Assembly (NCBI GenBank): GCA_002323895.1
Contig: DCQM01000143.1
Coordinates: forward strand, 1 to 6,111
From: Akkermansiaceae bacterium UBA1518
GTDB taxonomy: Bacteria; Verrucomicrobiota; Verrucomicrobiia; Verrucomicrobiales; Akkermansiaceae
Length of the DNA: 6,111 nt
Direction of reading: 5' to 3'
Position numbers and translations under genes: made by a program. Below, in pieces: positions 1 through 6,111 of the stretch; position 1 is the first letter of the stretch, and every line of letters begins with the position of its first letter. Below the pieces are notes generated by a model that worked only from the letters and a program-made list of their open reading frames with translations, had not been told where the DNA came from and searched no databases.

Positions 1-1
1 C

Positions 2-106
2 CTTGAAGCTTCTCAATTTGGGGTTCTTGCCGTGATCTCAAAACAATCAGGAGCTGCTGAAATCCTAACCGAAGCCGAAACCATAGATGCCTTCGACACC
101 GAATAA
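2..106 (+). CDS. C-terminal end of an unrecognised protein (5' partial)
   Basis: An open frame enters from the left edge and runs for 34 codons to a TAA at 104-106. The peptide contains FGVLAVISKQSG and ends in DAFDTE. It looks like one or two beta strands (GVLAVIS) followed by an acidic, probably flexible tail, as at the end of a soluble cytoplasmic protein. Codon choice and the absence of stops are compatible with real coding, but 34 codons are little evidence and I do not recognise a family. The gene is convergent with gpmI, whose stop lies 121 bp further on, and I see no clear rho-independent terminator between them. No function is proposed. Confidence 0.5.
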   Translation, partial: LEASQFGVLAVISKQSGAAEILTEAETIDAFDTE

Positions 107-175
107 ATGATACGTGAGATTCTAAAGAAACTAGATGTGGGTATTTTGATTAAACCGCTGCCCACTAGTGACTAG
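107..175 (+). CDS. Doubtful 22-codon ORF directly after the partial gene
   Basis: The ATG immediately follows the stop of the preceding frame (TAA then ATG, no gap). It opens 22 codons ending in TAG at 173-175, and the peptide begins MIREILKKLDVG, a possible amphipathic helix. No Shine-Dalgarno sequence is visible in front of it, so translation would depend on re-initiation after the upstream stop. The same frame stays open for another 19 codons after the TAG, up to TGA at 233-235. Chance is the simplest explanation. A tiny coupled peptide or a decayed gene end are alternatives. Confidence 0.15.
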   Translation: MIREILKKLDVGILIKPLPTSD

Positions 176-227
176 GAAGATGTTGCATCTGATGTGGTAT
201 CCCTCTACGAATTTCTTTTGAATCGCA

Positions 228-1763
228 CTACTTGATCAAACTCGTGCCAGTCATCTCTTCCGGTTGTTCAAGGCCCATCATATCAAGCAAGGTCGGAGCA
301 ACATCAGCAAGAATACCATCTTTAACCTTCTGACCTTTAGTATCCTTAGTAACATACCACAGATGTACCAGATTCGTAGTATGGGCAGTGTGAGGAGAGC
401 CATCAGCATTACGCATGAACTCGCAATTCCCATGGTCAGCCGTGATGAGAAGTTTGCCTCCCAACTTTAAAGTCTCTTCGGTGATCGCCCGAACGGCCGC
501 ATCAATCCGCGTTACCGCAATCTTTGCAGCCTCAACCACCCCAGTGTGACCAACCATGTCTGGATTGGCGAAATTGATAATCACAAGATCGTAATCTTTC
601 AGGTGTCCAAGGACAAATTCCTCAACCTCTTCCGAGCTCATTTCAGGCTTCAAATCATAGGTCGCGACATCCTTCGGAGAAGGAATGACCTTACGATCTT
701 CATTTGGATAAGGGGTTTCCTCTCCTCCATTAAAAAAGTAGGAGACGTGAGGGTATTTCTCAGTTTCAGCGATTCGAAGCTGCTTCTGACCTGCCTTTGC
801 AACCGCTTCGCCAAGCGTCATTTTTATTTTCTCTGGAGGAAAGATAGCGGGACAATCGTAAGTTTCGTCATATTCCGTAAGCGTGAAATAATCAACTTTG
901 GGAATCACACCTGTGTCGAAACCATCGAATTCGTCACCGCGGAGAAACACTTCTGAGAGTTGACGAGCACGGTCCGCACGGAAGTTAAAAAAGATTACTA
1001 CATCACCATCATTAACCCGTTGGGCTTCGTGATCGAAGAAGACCATGGGAGAAATAAACTCATCAGTCTTATCCTTGCCGTATTGCTCGGCAATTGCTTC
1101 GCTTGCGAGAACTTCAGTCTCAGCCCCCTGTCCATGAACAATAGCGTCCCATGCCAACTTAGTTCGCTCCCAACGCTTATCACGATCCATCGCGTAATAA
1201 CGACCAATTACCGTCCCAATTCGCGCATCAAACTTAGCTAGCTCATCCTCAACGTAGTTGAGATATCCTTTCCCACCCGTCGGGGAAGTATCACGCCCAT
1301 CAGTAATGGCATGGACCATAATCTCTCCACAGCCAGACTCATGGGCAGCTTTGGCCAAAGCAATAAGCTGATTCTGATGACTATGGACTCCACCATCAGA
1401 AACGAGACCAATGAAATGAAGACGTCGCCCCTTTGCCTTTTCAAAAGCCTGTTTGAGAATCGCATTGTCCTTTAATGTGTCCTCGGAAATCGTCTTGTTT
1501 ATCCTCGTAAGATCTTGATACACAATGCGCCCGGCTCCAAGATTGAGGTGACCCACCTCAGAATTTCCCATCTGACCATCCGGCAGCCCTACGTCCATAC
1601 CAGAAGCAGAAACGCAACCTTTGGGGTAAAGATCCTCCATTTCATCGTGAAAGGGAGTTTCTGCCAATTCGACAGCGTTACCATCTTGTTCAGCGGTTTC
1701 TTTTCCACCAGGGTTAAGCCCCCAGCCGTCACGGATAATAAGAACGACAGGTTTGTGAGTCAT
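228..1763 (-). CDS. gpmI: 2,3-bisphosphoglycerate-independent phosphoglycerate mutase
   Basis: This 511-residue cytoplasmic enzyme interconverts 3-phosphoglycerate and 2-phosphoglycerate in glycolysis and gluconeogenesis through a phosphoserine intermediate, using two Mn ions. The length is normal for the alkaline-phosphatase-superfamily iPGM family. Visible motifs in order are RDGWG with metal ligand Asp12, GQMGNSEVGH with catalytic Ser68, SDGGVHSH (about 122-129), TDGRDTSP (154-161), GRYYAMDRDKRWER (187-200), NFRADRA (260-266), KYPHVSYFFNGG (336-347), NPDMVGHTG with Asp402 and His406, TADHGN with Asp443 and His444, and PHTAHT with His461. Every expected catalytic and metal residue is present. 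Compared with the Geobacillus enzyme, the serine is about six residues later, because the loop after RDGWG (PGGKETAEQDGNAV) is longer. An in-frame TAA five codons upstream fixes the ATG at 1763. The only Shine-Dalgarno-like sequence is GGGGG (1768-1772), four bases before the start, which is weak. The thioesterase gene lies 55 bp upstream on the same strand, so co-transcription is likely. Confidence 0.98.
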   Translation of the reverse strand: MTHKPVVLIIRDGWGLNPGGKETAEQDGNAVELAETPFHDEMEDLYPKGCVSASGMDVGLPDGQMGNSEVGHLNLGAGRIVYQDLTRINKTISEDTLKDNAILKQAFEKAKGRRLHFIGLVSDGGVHSHQNQLIALAKAAHESGCGEIMVHAITDGRDTSPTGGKGYLNYVEDELAKFDARIGTVIGRYYAMDRDKRWERTKLAWDAIVHGQGAETEVLASEAIAEQYGKDKTDEFISPMVFFDHEAQRVNDGDVVIFFNFRADRARQLSEVFLRGDEFDGFDTGVIPKVDYFTLTEYDETYDCPAIFPPEKIKMTLGEAVAKAGQKQLRIAETEKYPHVSYFFNGGEETPYPNEDRKVIPSPKDVATYDLKPEMSSEEVEEFVLGHLKDYDLVIINFANPDMVGHTGVVEAAKIAVTRIDAAVRAITEETLKLGGKLLITADHGNCEFMRNADGSPHTAHTTNLVHLWYVTKDTKGQKVKDGILADVAPTLLDMMGLEQPEEMTGTSLIK

Positions 1764-1818
1764 TACGCCCCCGTGTTACGGTCTTACTGTCAATTCTTAA
1801 AGAGAAAACGGGGAAAAC

Positions 1819-2217
1819 TCAGGTCCAGTCTAGAAGCAAGCGTTTTGGCCGACCCTGCGGCATTTGCACCATAGCCAGACCTTGACGACAAGTAATTAAT
1901 GGCTGCTCCTCCCCTTCTCGAACCACGATGAAATTACACCAAAATCTAACTTTACCGATCTCGCTCACATGACCGTGGATTTTAAGGATATCGCCAAGTT
2001 TAGCAGGGTGCTTGTAATCGATCTCAGTCCGAAACACCACGGGAAATAACTGAGTTTCGGCCATCCGTTGCAAATCCATACCCATGAGGCCTGCCAGTTT
2101 AGTCCGACAGATTTCGATCATACGGAGATACGCAATATTATGGACTACACCGCCACAATCTGTGTCGAAGAACATGACTTCCTCCTCGGTCGTTAACTTT
2201 AAGTCTTCAAGCTTCAT
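1819..2217 (-). CDS. YbgC-like hotdog-fold acyl-CoA thioesterase
   Basis: This 132-residue single-domain protein is of the 4-hydroxybenzoyl-CoA thioesterase (hotdog) family. Such enzymes hydrolyse acyl-CoA or acyl-ACP thioesters in the cytoplasm, usually as tetramers. The signature FFDTDCGGVVHNIAYL spans residues 16-31, and Asp20 aligns with the catalytic Asp18 of E. coli YbgC. The remainder fits the fold: a long helix (about 29-45), the strand region FRTEIDYKHPAKLGD (62-76) and HGHVSEIGKVRFWCNFIV (81-98). One difference is that the His-Ala/Ser-Tyr usual after GGVVY reads His-Asn-Ile-Ala-Tyr here, so the His that normally follows the Tyr is Asn27 in my alignment. An in-frame TGA (2221-2223), one codon upstream, makes ATG 2217 the only plausible start. 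A weak GAG-type ribosome site lies 6 bases before it. The substrate cannot be told from sequence. Assignment to a MenI-like or FadM-like subtype is equally open. Confidence 0.88.
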   Translation of the reverse strand: MKLEDLKLTTEEEVMFFDTDCGGVVHNIAYLRMIEICRTKLAGLMGMDLQRMAETQLFPVVFRTEIDYKHPAKLGDILKIHGHVSEIGKVRFWCNFIVVREGEEQPLITCRQGLAMVQMPQGRPKRLLLDWT

Positions 2218-2532
2218 CGTTCACTCAGCAGGTTATTTTCTTCATGTGGCAGGATTCGGCTCACCTAAACGGTTTGATCTACCGCCCTTACCCGCTGTCC
2301 AAACCAATAATCAACTTCATCCTTTCCAACAAGCCTCTAAAAACACCCTATGATAATTAGTTTAACTTCTCGTTAGAACCCACGGTGACCCTTTAATATT
2401 GCAAGCTGTGTGATAAATAATCCAAGACCTTGAATGGAATAGAAGACAAGATCGCTATCTAATCTCCTAACTCAGATATCGACCTCCTCTCCAAAATAAA
2501 ACTAATCTTATCTCACTGATCCTTCCTCCATC

Positions 2533-2560
2533 TTAAGGAATCTCATCTTTAATCAATAAT
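2533..2560 (+). promoter_or_regulatory. Weak candidate sigma70-like promoter for alr
   Basis: TTAAGG (2533-2538) is separated by 16 bp from AATAAT (2555-2560). The -10 box matches the TATAAT consensus at 5 of 6 positions and the -35 box at only 3 of 6. It would start transcription near 2567 and give a leader of about 35 bases. In such AT-rich DNA a match of this quality is expected by chance, so this is a tentative call. Confidence 0.2.
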
Positions 2561-2564
2561 TTGG

Positions 2565-2592
2565 GAATTTCTAATTATGAATTTCTCATTAT
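2565..2592 (+). repeat. Two-copy 14-bp tandem repeat in the alr leader
   Basis: GAATTTCTAATTAT (2565-2578) is followed without a gap by GAATTTCTCATTAT (2579-2592), matching at 13 of 14 positions. The second copy ends 9 bp before the GTG start of alr, so the repeat occupies the place of the ribosome-binding region. It could be a recent slippage duplication, a protein-binding site pair, or chance in AT-rich sequence. Confidence 0.8.
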
Positions 2593-2601
2593 TCTCTTTT
2601 C

Positions 2602-3687
2602 GTGACCGAATCTCCTCCACGTGCTTGGGCCGAAATTGATCGCTCTGCTCTGCATCATAATCTTCAGCTTGCTCGCCGCCATTCCGGCAAGGATGTTATG
2701 GCTGTAATCAAAGGAGGAGCCTACGGCCACGGCCTTATTGAGATTGCTAAAGAACTAGACAAGCAAAACCTTCCCTTTTTGGGTGTTGCTAATACCGGAG
2801 AAGCTCGATGCCTTTCCAAAGAGGGAATCAAGACCCGACCGTATATACTTGGAGCGACGCTTCCGGCCGAACGTGAAGAGATCGCTGCCAGTGGCTGGAC
2901 TCCTTGCCTTTGCTCTTTCAAAGAAATAGAGCACTTCAACCAACTCGGAAAAGACTCACCGATCGAAGCTCATCTAGCACTCGACACTGGAATGGGGCGT
3001 GGAGGATTTTTACCTGATCAACTTGGTGAGGCTTTACAAAAACTAAGGCAAACTTCGGGAATAAAACTTACCGGAGTGGGCTCACACCTTCCTGTTGCAG
3101 ATGAAGATCCGGTGTTTACCCACAAGCAATTTGAACTCTTCGACTCAATGGTTGAGAGCATACCAGGACGTGATGAAAAATTCCACGTCCACCTCAGTAA
3201 TTCGGCTGGCCTTCTCGATTACCATAGTCGCACCACAAATCTCGTTCGCCCCGGCCTCCTTATTTACGGGATCTCTCCCCTTCCAGCTCATCAGGAATTC
3301 TTAAAACCGGTCATGACCTTCAAATCTAGAGTCTCGATCATCAATCATCTCCCAAAAGGACATGGCGTTTCCTATGGTCGGACCATCCTTGAACGCGACA
3401 CCAAAACTGCTGTCGTGGGGCTTGGTTATGGCGACGGCTATCCTAGGTCACTATCAGGAAAGGGAGCTAGCGTTGTCCTCAACAATTCGGCCTGCCCTCT
3501 TCTCGGTCGGGTCACCATGGATCAAATCATAGTTGACGTCACCGAACTCGACACATGTCAGCCCGGCGATGAAGTCGAGCTCTTCGGCCCCAATCTCCTC
3601 GTTTCAGATCTAGCGAAAAAAGCAGACACAATCCCGTGGGAAATCCTTACTCAAATCACACCGAGAGTGACCCGGATCTACCGTTGA
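2602..3687 (+). CDS. alr: Alanine racemase (PLP-dependent)
   Basis: This 361-residue cytoplasmic enzyme converts L-alanine to D-alanine for peptidoglycan precursors. It has the standard Alr layout of an N-terminal PLP-binding TIM barrel and a C-terminal beta domain, with no MurF fusion. Key motifs are RAWAEIDRSALHHNL (7-21), AVIKGGAYGHG with PLP lysine Lys37, LDTGMGRGGF (127-136, with Arg133), HLSNSAG (197-203), VRPGLLIYG with Arg216, VSYGR with catalytic Tyr258, GLGYGDGYPR (273-282) and MDQIIVDVT (306-314). Two residues vary: the loop after the lysine reads GGAYGHG instead of the usual ANAYGHG, and the position often held by a carbamylated lysine, two before DTGM, is Ala126. The start is GTG 2602. 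An in-frame TGA at 2578-2580 excludes a start further upstream, and the next in-frame ATG would remove most of the N-terminal motif. No Shine-Dalgarno is visible; the leader is T-rich. The gene overlaps the end of comEC by 10 bp, tail to tail. Confidence 0.97.
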   Translation: MTESPPRAWAEIDRSALHHNLQLARRHSGKDVMAVIKGGAYGHGLIEIAKELDKQNLPFLGVANTGEARCLSKEGIKTRPYILGATLPAEREEIAASGWTPCLCSFKEIEHFNQLGKDSPIEAHLALDTGMGRGGFLPDQLGEALQKLRQTSGIKLTGVGSHLPVADEDPVFTHKQFELFDSMVESIPGRDEKFHVHLSNSAGLLDYHSRTTNLVRPGLLIYGISPLPAHQEFLKPVMTFKSRVSIINHLPKGHGVSYGRTILERDTKTAVVGLGYGDGYPRSLSGKGASVVLNNSACPLLGRVTMDQIIVDVTELDTCQPGDEVELFGPNLLVSDLAKKADTIPWEILTQITPRVTRIYR

Positions 3688-5903
3688 AGCACCACTCGTT
3701 TTTCGTCATCGAGATATGATTGAATCGAAACTTCATCCACTGAAAAATCCATGATGACGGCTCCAGTTTCTCGTTGATTAAAAAACTGATAGCCCTCCTC
3801 GCTTAAATGCTCAACCCAACTCTCCCTGGGTATTTCATATCGAGGATAGCTGGCCCCGCTTGAAATAATCACCTTAGCCCCAGTCGCCTCAAAAAACTGA
3901 TGTTGTCCAGAGAAACCCCATTCGTGGTGTCCCATCAAAACAATATCAGCACTCAAGTCGATGCCCTTAGCGATTAAATCAAGTTCAGCCACCATTCCTA
4001 GATCACCAGTCACGAGAATTTTCCAGCCCTTCCAATGAACTTTTATCACCATATTTCTATTATCGGCAATATTGCGAATCCCCTTCTGCCCCGCATTTAA
4101 AATCTCGACCCAAACTTCTTCCGCTAATTCAATCCGCTCTCCAGATTTTCCCAAACGTACTTCACAATCAGAGCCTTTTACCTGCGAAAAAAACTCACGA
4201 TACTTGGGACTGAGGGCGTTATCTACTGGAAAAACAACCTGTGTTAAAAATCTCTCATCTAGCATTTGCGGGAGAGCTCCCACGTGATCACCATCAGGAT
4301 GAGTCAGGAAAGCGACGGAAGGCTCTACTTCCCAATGGCCTAGAATAGAACGCAATTCACGCGTAAAAAAATTTTCACTCCCCACATCAATCATCGCACC
4401 ATCTTGAACATCAAGAAATGACGCTGCACCTCCGTCATAAGTATCAAACACCACCCAATCACCTGGAGTTAGACGCCTTGATCGCCAGTGACCAAGCGGC
4501 ACCTTTGAGAACCCCTTAGCGACATAGAACGCACTTGTGGCGACCCCCTCATTGATTCGATTGACCACAATCCCCAAGCGATCCTCGAGAGTGCCCAAGA
4601 TTGCTGAGAAAAAAGCGAGAGCTAAAATCACCATGGTTATAGGAATCAATAGCAAGCTTGTTAAAACGGCAATCGGAGTGACAACTCCGAAATGCCAAAT
4701 CATGATGGGCATTGATCCCAACCAAGCCGCCAACGAACTAGCTCCAAGATGGGAAAAATAGGTTCGAACTTTGAGAATTTTCCGCTGACCGTCGCTCAAA
4801 AGGCGCGAAGGAAAAAACGGGTCCAACTCCGCAATTCTCCCTGTCAACTTTAGTGCGACTCCTACCCCCACTGCAATCGCAAGCAACACCCCATACGAAA
4901 GCTGAAATCCCACATCAAAAACTTGGGAGGGCCTCCACAAAACAACTAACAAAAAACTGAGAGCGAGCGCGTTAAAAACGGATGGCCTTCGCCGAAAGAA
5001 AAAGGCTCCTAAAAAACAGACTGCCATCAAAGTGGCCCGAACTGCCGGAGGCCTCAGTCCCGTAACAAGGGCATAAATCAGCATGGTCAAAATCACAAAA
5101 AAGACACCCACTCTGCGAGGAATCGGCAGATGCATCAGAACCATCCAAAAGATAGCCCCCACTAGGGTGACGTGAAGCCCACTCACCGCAAAAACATGCA
5201 TGGCTCCACTCTGACGAAAGGCCCTACTAATTTCGGAATCACGGGGAGGTTTTTCACCCAGGACCATTGCCGTAATCACATCACGTCCAGAACTTCCGAC
5301 CGGTAATCCACGAGTGATTAAGATCGACAATTCTTCACGAAGATTTTCGGCCCACCGATAAGGAGCTGAGGCCCAATTTACGGACACTAATTCACTTTCC
5401 TTAACCCAAAGACCGCCAAAGATCCCCTCCCGTTCCCAAAACTCCATCTGTGAAAAAAGGCCTGGATTACGTTCACGGGGTGGAACAAAAAACCTCCCCT
5501 TGATTCGCCTGATTTCACCCGGTTGGAAATCTTCCGCTTCAAAGATTACAACTCGACGTTTCACTCCTCCTTCGTCCATTACACCAAACCGCTTCGTTTG
5601 AGTTGGACTGGTTTTTCTTCCCACCGCAAGAACACCTTCAACGAATTCACTGGAAGATGAGGCAAGACTTTCTTTGACAGGAGATTCTAACACCTCAGAT
5701 CTCCACGCCACCGCCACCGTCAGCACGACAATCCCAACCCACCAAGCAACAGCCATGCGAGCCAAAGCCAAAGCAAGCGCCATGAAAAACACAGCACATA
5801 CAGGAGACTTACCAAAGGTCGCCCCTGCCAAACACGCTAAAGCTAGCGGAACAAGAGGTGCAACTGCCAGTAAATGTCTCCATTTTTTGTGCACCCATTC
5901 CAC
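3678..5903 (-). CDS. comEC: ComEC/Rec2-family DNA internalisation channel with metallo-beta-lactamase domain
   Basis: This 741-residue polytopic inner-membrane protein belongs to the ComEC/Rec2 family, which carries single-stranded DNA into the cytoplasm during natural transformation. The N-terminus (about 12-67) is hydrophobic and holds two or three membrane segments. Next comes a soluble DUF4131/OB-like domain (about 86-175, with RERNPGLF and FWEREGIFGG). The Competence core (about 205-438) contains the hallmark SGAMHVFAVSGLHV (232-245), TGLRPPAVRA (281-290) and several membrane helices. The C-terminal metallo-beta-lactamase-like domain (about 480-720) has THPDGDH (534-540, a complete HxDxDH metal motif), VTGD (631-634) and GHH (658-660), so a nuclease role is plausible. 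The usual GHHGS reads GHHEWGFSGQ. The length is typical for the three-domain form. The start is GTG 5903, supported by an AGAAGG site 7 bases upstream. The preceding gene ends 3 bp away, suggesting translational coupling. No other competence gene is visible here. Confidence 0.95.
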   Translation of the reverse strand: MEWVHKKWRHLLAVAPLVPLALACLAGATFGKSPVCAVFFMALALALARMAVAWWVGIVVLTVAVAWRSEVLESPVKESLASSSSEFVEGVLAVGRKTSPTQTKRFGVMDEGGVKRRVVIFEAEDFQPGEIRRIKGRFFVPPRERNPGLFSQMEFWEREGIFGGLWVKESELVSVNWASAPYRWAENLREELSILITRGLPVGSSGRDVITAMVLGEKPPRDSEISRAFRQSGAMHVFAVSGLHVTLVGAIFWMVLMHLPIPRRVGVFFVILTMLIYALVTGLRPPAVRATLMAVCFLGAFFFRRRPSVFNALALSFLLVVLWRPSQVFDVGFQLSYGVLLAIAVGVGVALKLTGRIAELDPFFPSRLLSDGQRKILKVRTYFSHLGASSLAAWLGSMPIMIWHFGVVTPIAVLTSLLLIPITMVILALAFFSAILGTLEDRLGIVVNRINEGVATSAFYVAKGFSKVPLGHWRSRRLTPGDWVVFDTYDGGAASFLDVQDGAMIDVGSENFFTRELRSILGHWEVEPSVAFLTHPDGDHVGALPQMLDERFLTQVVFPVDNALSPKYREFFSQVKGSDCEVRLGKSGERIELAEEVWVEILNAGQKGIRNIADNRNMVIKVHWKGWKILVTGDLGMVAELDLIAKGIDLSADIVLMGHHEWGFSGQHQFFEATGAKVIISSGASYPRYEIPRESWVEHLSEEGYQFFNQRETGAVIMDFSVDEVSIQSYLDDEKRVVLQR

Positions 5904-5906
5904 AAT

Positions 5907-6111
5907 TTAACCTTCTTCCAATTCGCGTAACCTATGAGCCGCGTTACCCGCATGTCGAGTCCCTTGCAACTCCCTAATCACACGCTTCATCACCGCAATC
6001 ACCTGATCTTTATCAGCAAGATCTTCCTCAGAAATTTCAGCAATTCGGAACATCAAAAAAGCAGCGTCATCCTCCGGCCACTCATATTCATCTAGACCCT
6101 GCTCAAGCGTG
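5907..6111 (-). CDS. C-terminal part of an unrecognised gene upstream of comEC (5' partial)
   Basis: A minus-strand frame enters from the right edge and is open for 67 codons to TAA at 5907-5909. It is very acidic near the window edge (DEYEWPEDDAAF), followed by a predicted helical stretch (FRIAEISEEDLADKDQ, then VIAVMKRVIRELQG) and an Arg/Glu-rich tail ending in LRELEEG. There is no signal or membrane segment in the visible part, so it is probably soluble and helix-rich. The 3-bp gap to the GTG of comEC, with the comEC ribosome site lying inside the last codons, argues for a shared transcript. I do not recognise the family, and its role in DNA uptake, if any, is unknown. Confidence 0.65.
   Translation of the reverse strand, partial: TLEQGLDEYEWPEDDAAFLMFRIAEISEEDLADKDQVIAVMKRVIRELQGTRHAGNAAHRLRELEEG
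5911..5916 (-). promoter_or_regulatory. Ribosome-binding site of comEC
   Basis: Read on the minus strand, AGAAGG lies 7 bases before the GTG at 5903, within the final codons of the upstream gene. It is the clearest Shine-Dalgarno in the window and decides for the GTG start over other in-frame starts such as the GTG three codons later. Confidence 0.7.

Larger units (their letters stand above)
2218..2601. promoter_or_regulatory. Divergent intergenic region between the thioesterase gene and alr
   Basis: These 384 bp separate two divergently transcribed genes and must hold promoters for both directions. The plus strand is AT- and pyrimidine-rich from about 2400 on. I find no ORF with a plausible start, ribosome site and length on either strand, and no strong terminator hairpin, tRNA or recognisable riboswitch core. 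The plus-strand frame covering 2218-2353 is mainly an extension of the antisense frame of the thioesterase gene. A weak sigma70-like candidate for alr is listed separately. For the thioesterase direction, TATCAT-like boxes exist near 2350-2360 but have no good -35 partner. Confidence 0.6.

Noticed and set aside
178..190. Small hairpin AGATG-TTG-CATCT between the convergent left-edge gene and gpmI as a terminator
   Set aside because: The stem is only 5 bp with little G+C and no T-run follows on either strand.
134..200. Near-repeat GATGTGGGTA (134-143) and GATGTGGTAT (191-200)
   Set aside because: It is too short and imperfect, with no further copies; consistent with chance.
546..956. 136-codon plus-strand open frame opposite gpmI
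   Set aside because: It lies wholly antisense to a gene with every family motif, and its translation shows no recognisable domain; it is a shadow frame. The other frames within gpmI, alr and comEC were dismissed for the same reason.
2225..2245. Six-codon minus-strand ORF (MKKITC) ending 7 bases before the thioesterase ATG, as a leader peptide
   Set aside because: It has no ribosome site, no run of regulatory codons and no alternative hairpins; an ORF this short is expected by chance.
2288..2320. Minus-strand ORF beginning MKLIIGLDSG in the intergenic region
   Set aside because: It is only 10 codons, and its purine-rich GGAAAGG abuts the ATG with no spacer, so initiation is unlikely.
2084..2353. 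89-codon plus-strand open frame extending from the thioesterase gene into the intergenic region
   Set aside because: About half is antisense to the thioesterase gene; there is no ribosome site and no recognisable protein character.
2486..2500. Strong AGGAGG sequence on the minus strand in the intergenic region
   Set aside because: No ATG, GTG or TTG follows at a usable spacing, so it is probably chance within a pyrimidine-rich plus strand.

Overview
The window carries ordinary housekeeping genes of a bacterium, densely packed on both strands. The base composition is intermediate, by eye somewhat under half G+C. The protein variants (an RDGWG-type GpmI with an enlarged N-terminal loop, a YbgC-like thioesterase with a DTDCGGVVHN motif) would fit a Verrucomicrobiota/Opitutae-like Gram-negative lineage. 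That placement is inference only; no rRNA or other marker is present.

Layout from left to right. (1) Positions 2-106, plus strand: the last 34 codons of an unrecognised gene, followed by a 22-codon ORF of doubtful status. (2) Positions 228-1763, minus: cofactor-independent phosphoglycerate mutase (gpmI). (3) Positions 1819-2217, minus: a YbgC-like hotdog acyl-CoA thioesterase, 55 bp upstream of gpmI and probably co-transcribed with it. (4) Positions 2218-2601: a 384-bp AT- and pyrimidine-rich divergent intergenic region with no convincing gene. It ends in a 14-bp tandem repeat just upstream of alr. (5) Positions 2602-3687, plus: alanine racemase (alr), with a GTG start and no visible Shine-Dalgarno. 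(6) Positions 3678-5903, minus: a full-length ComEC/Rec2-type DNA-uptake channel with a C-terminal metallo-beta-lactamase domain. It converges on alr with a 10-bp tail-to-tail overlap. (7) Positions 5907-6111, minus: the C-terminal 67 codons of an unrecognised gene, ending 3 bp before comEC and so likely in an operon with it.

The genes are not one pathway. GpmI serves glycolysis and gluconeogenesis, Alr supplies D-alanine for peptidoglycan, the thioesterase hydrolyses acyl-CoA or acyl-ACP, and ComEC translocates transforming DNA across the inner membrane. I found no rRNA, tRNA, CRISPR array, insertion sequence, phage or defence gene, and no convincing new system. The points worth a second look are small: the alr leader, the alr/comEC overlap, active-site variants in Alr, the thioesterase and ComEC, and the two unidentified gene ends.
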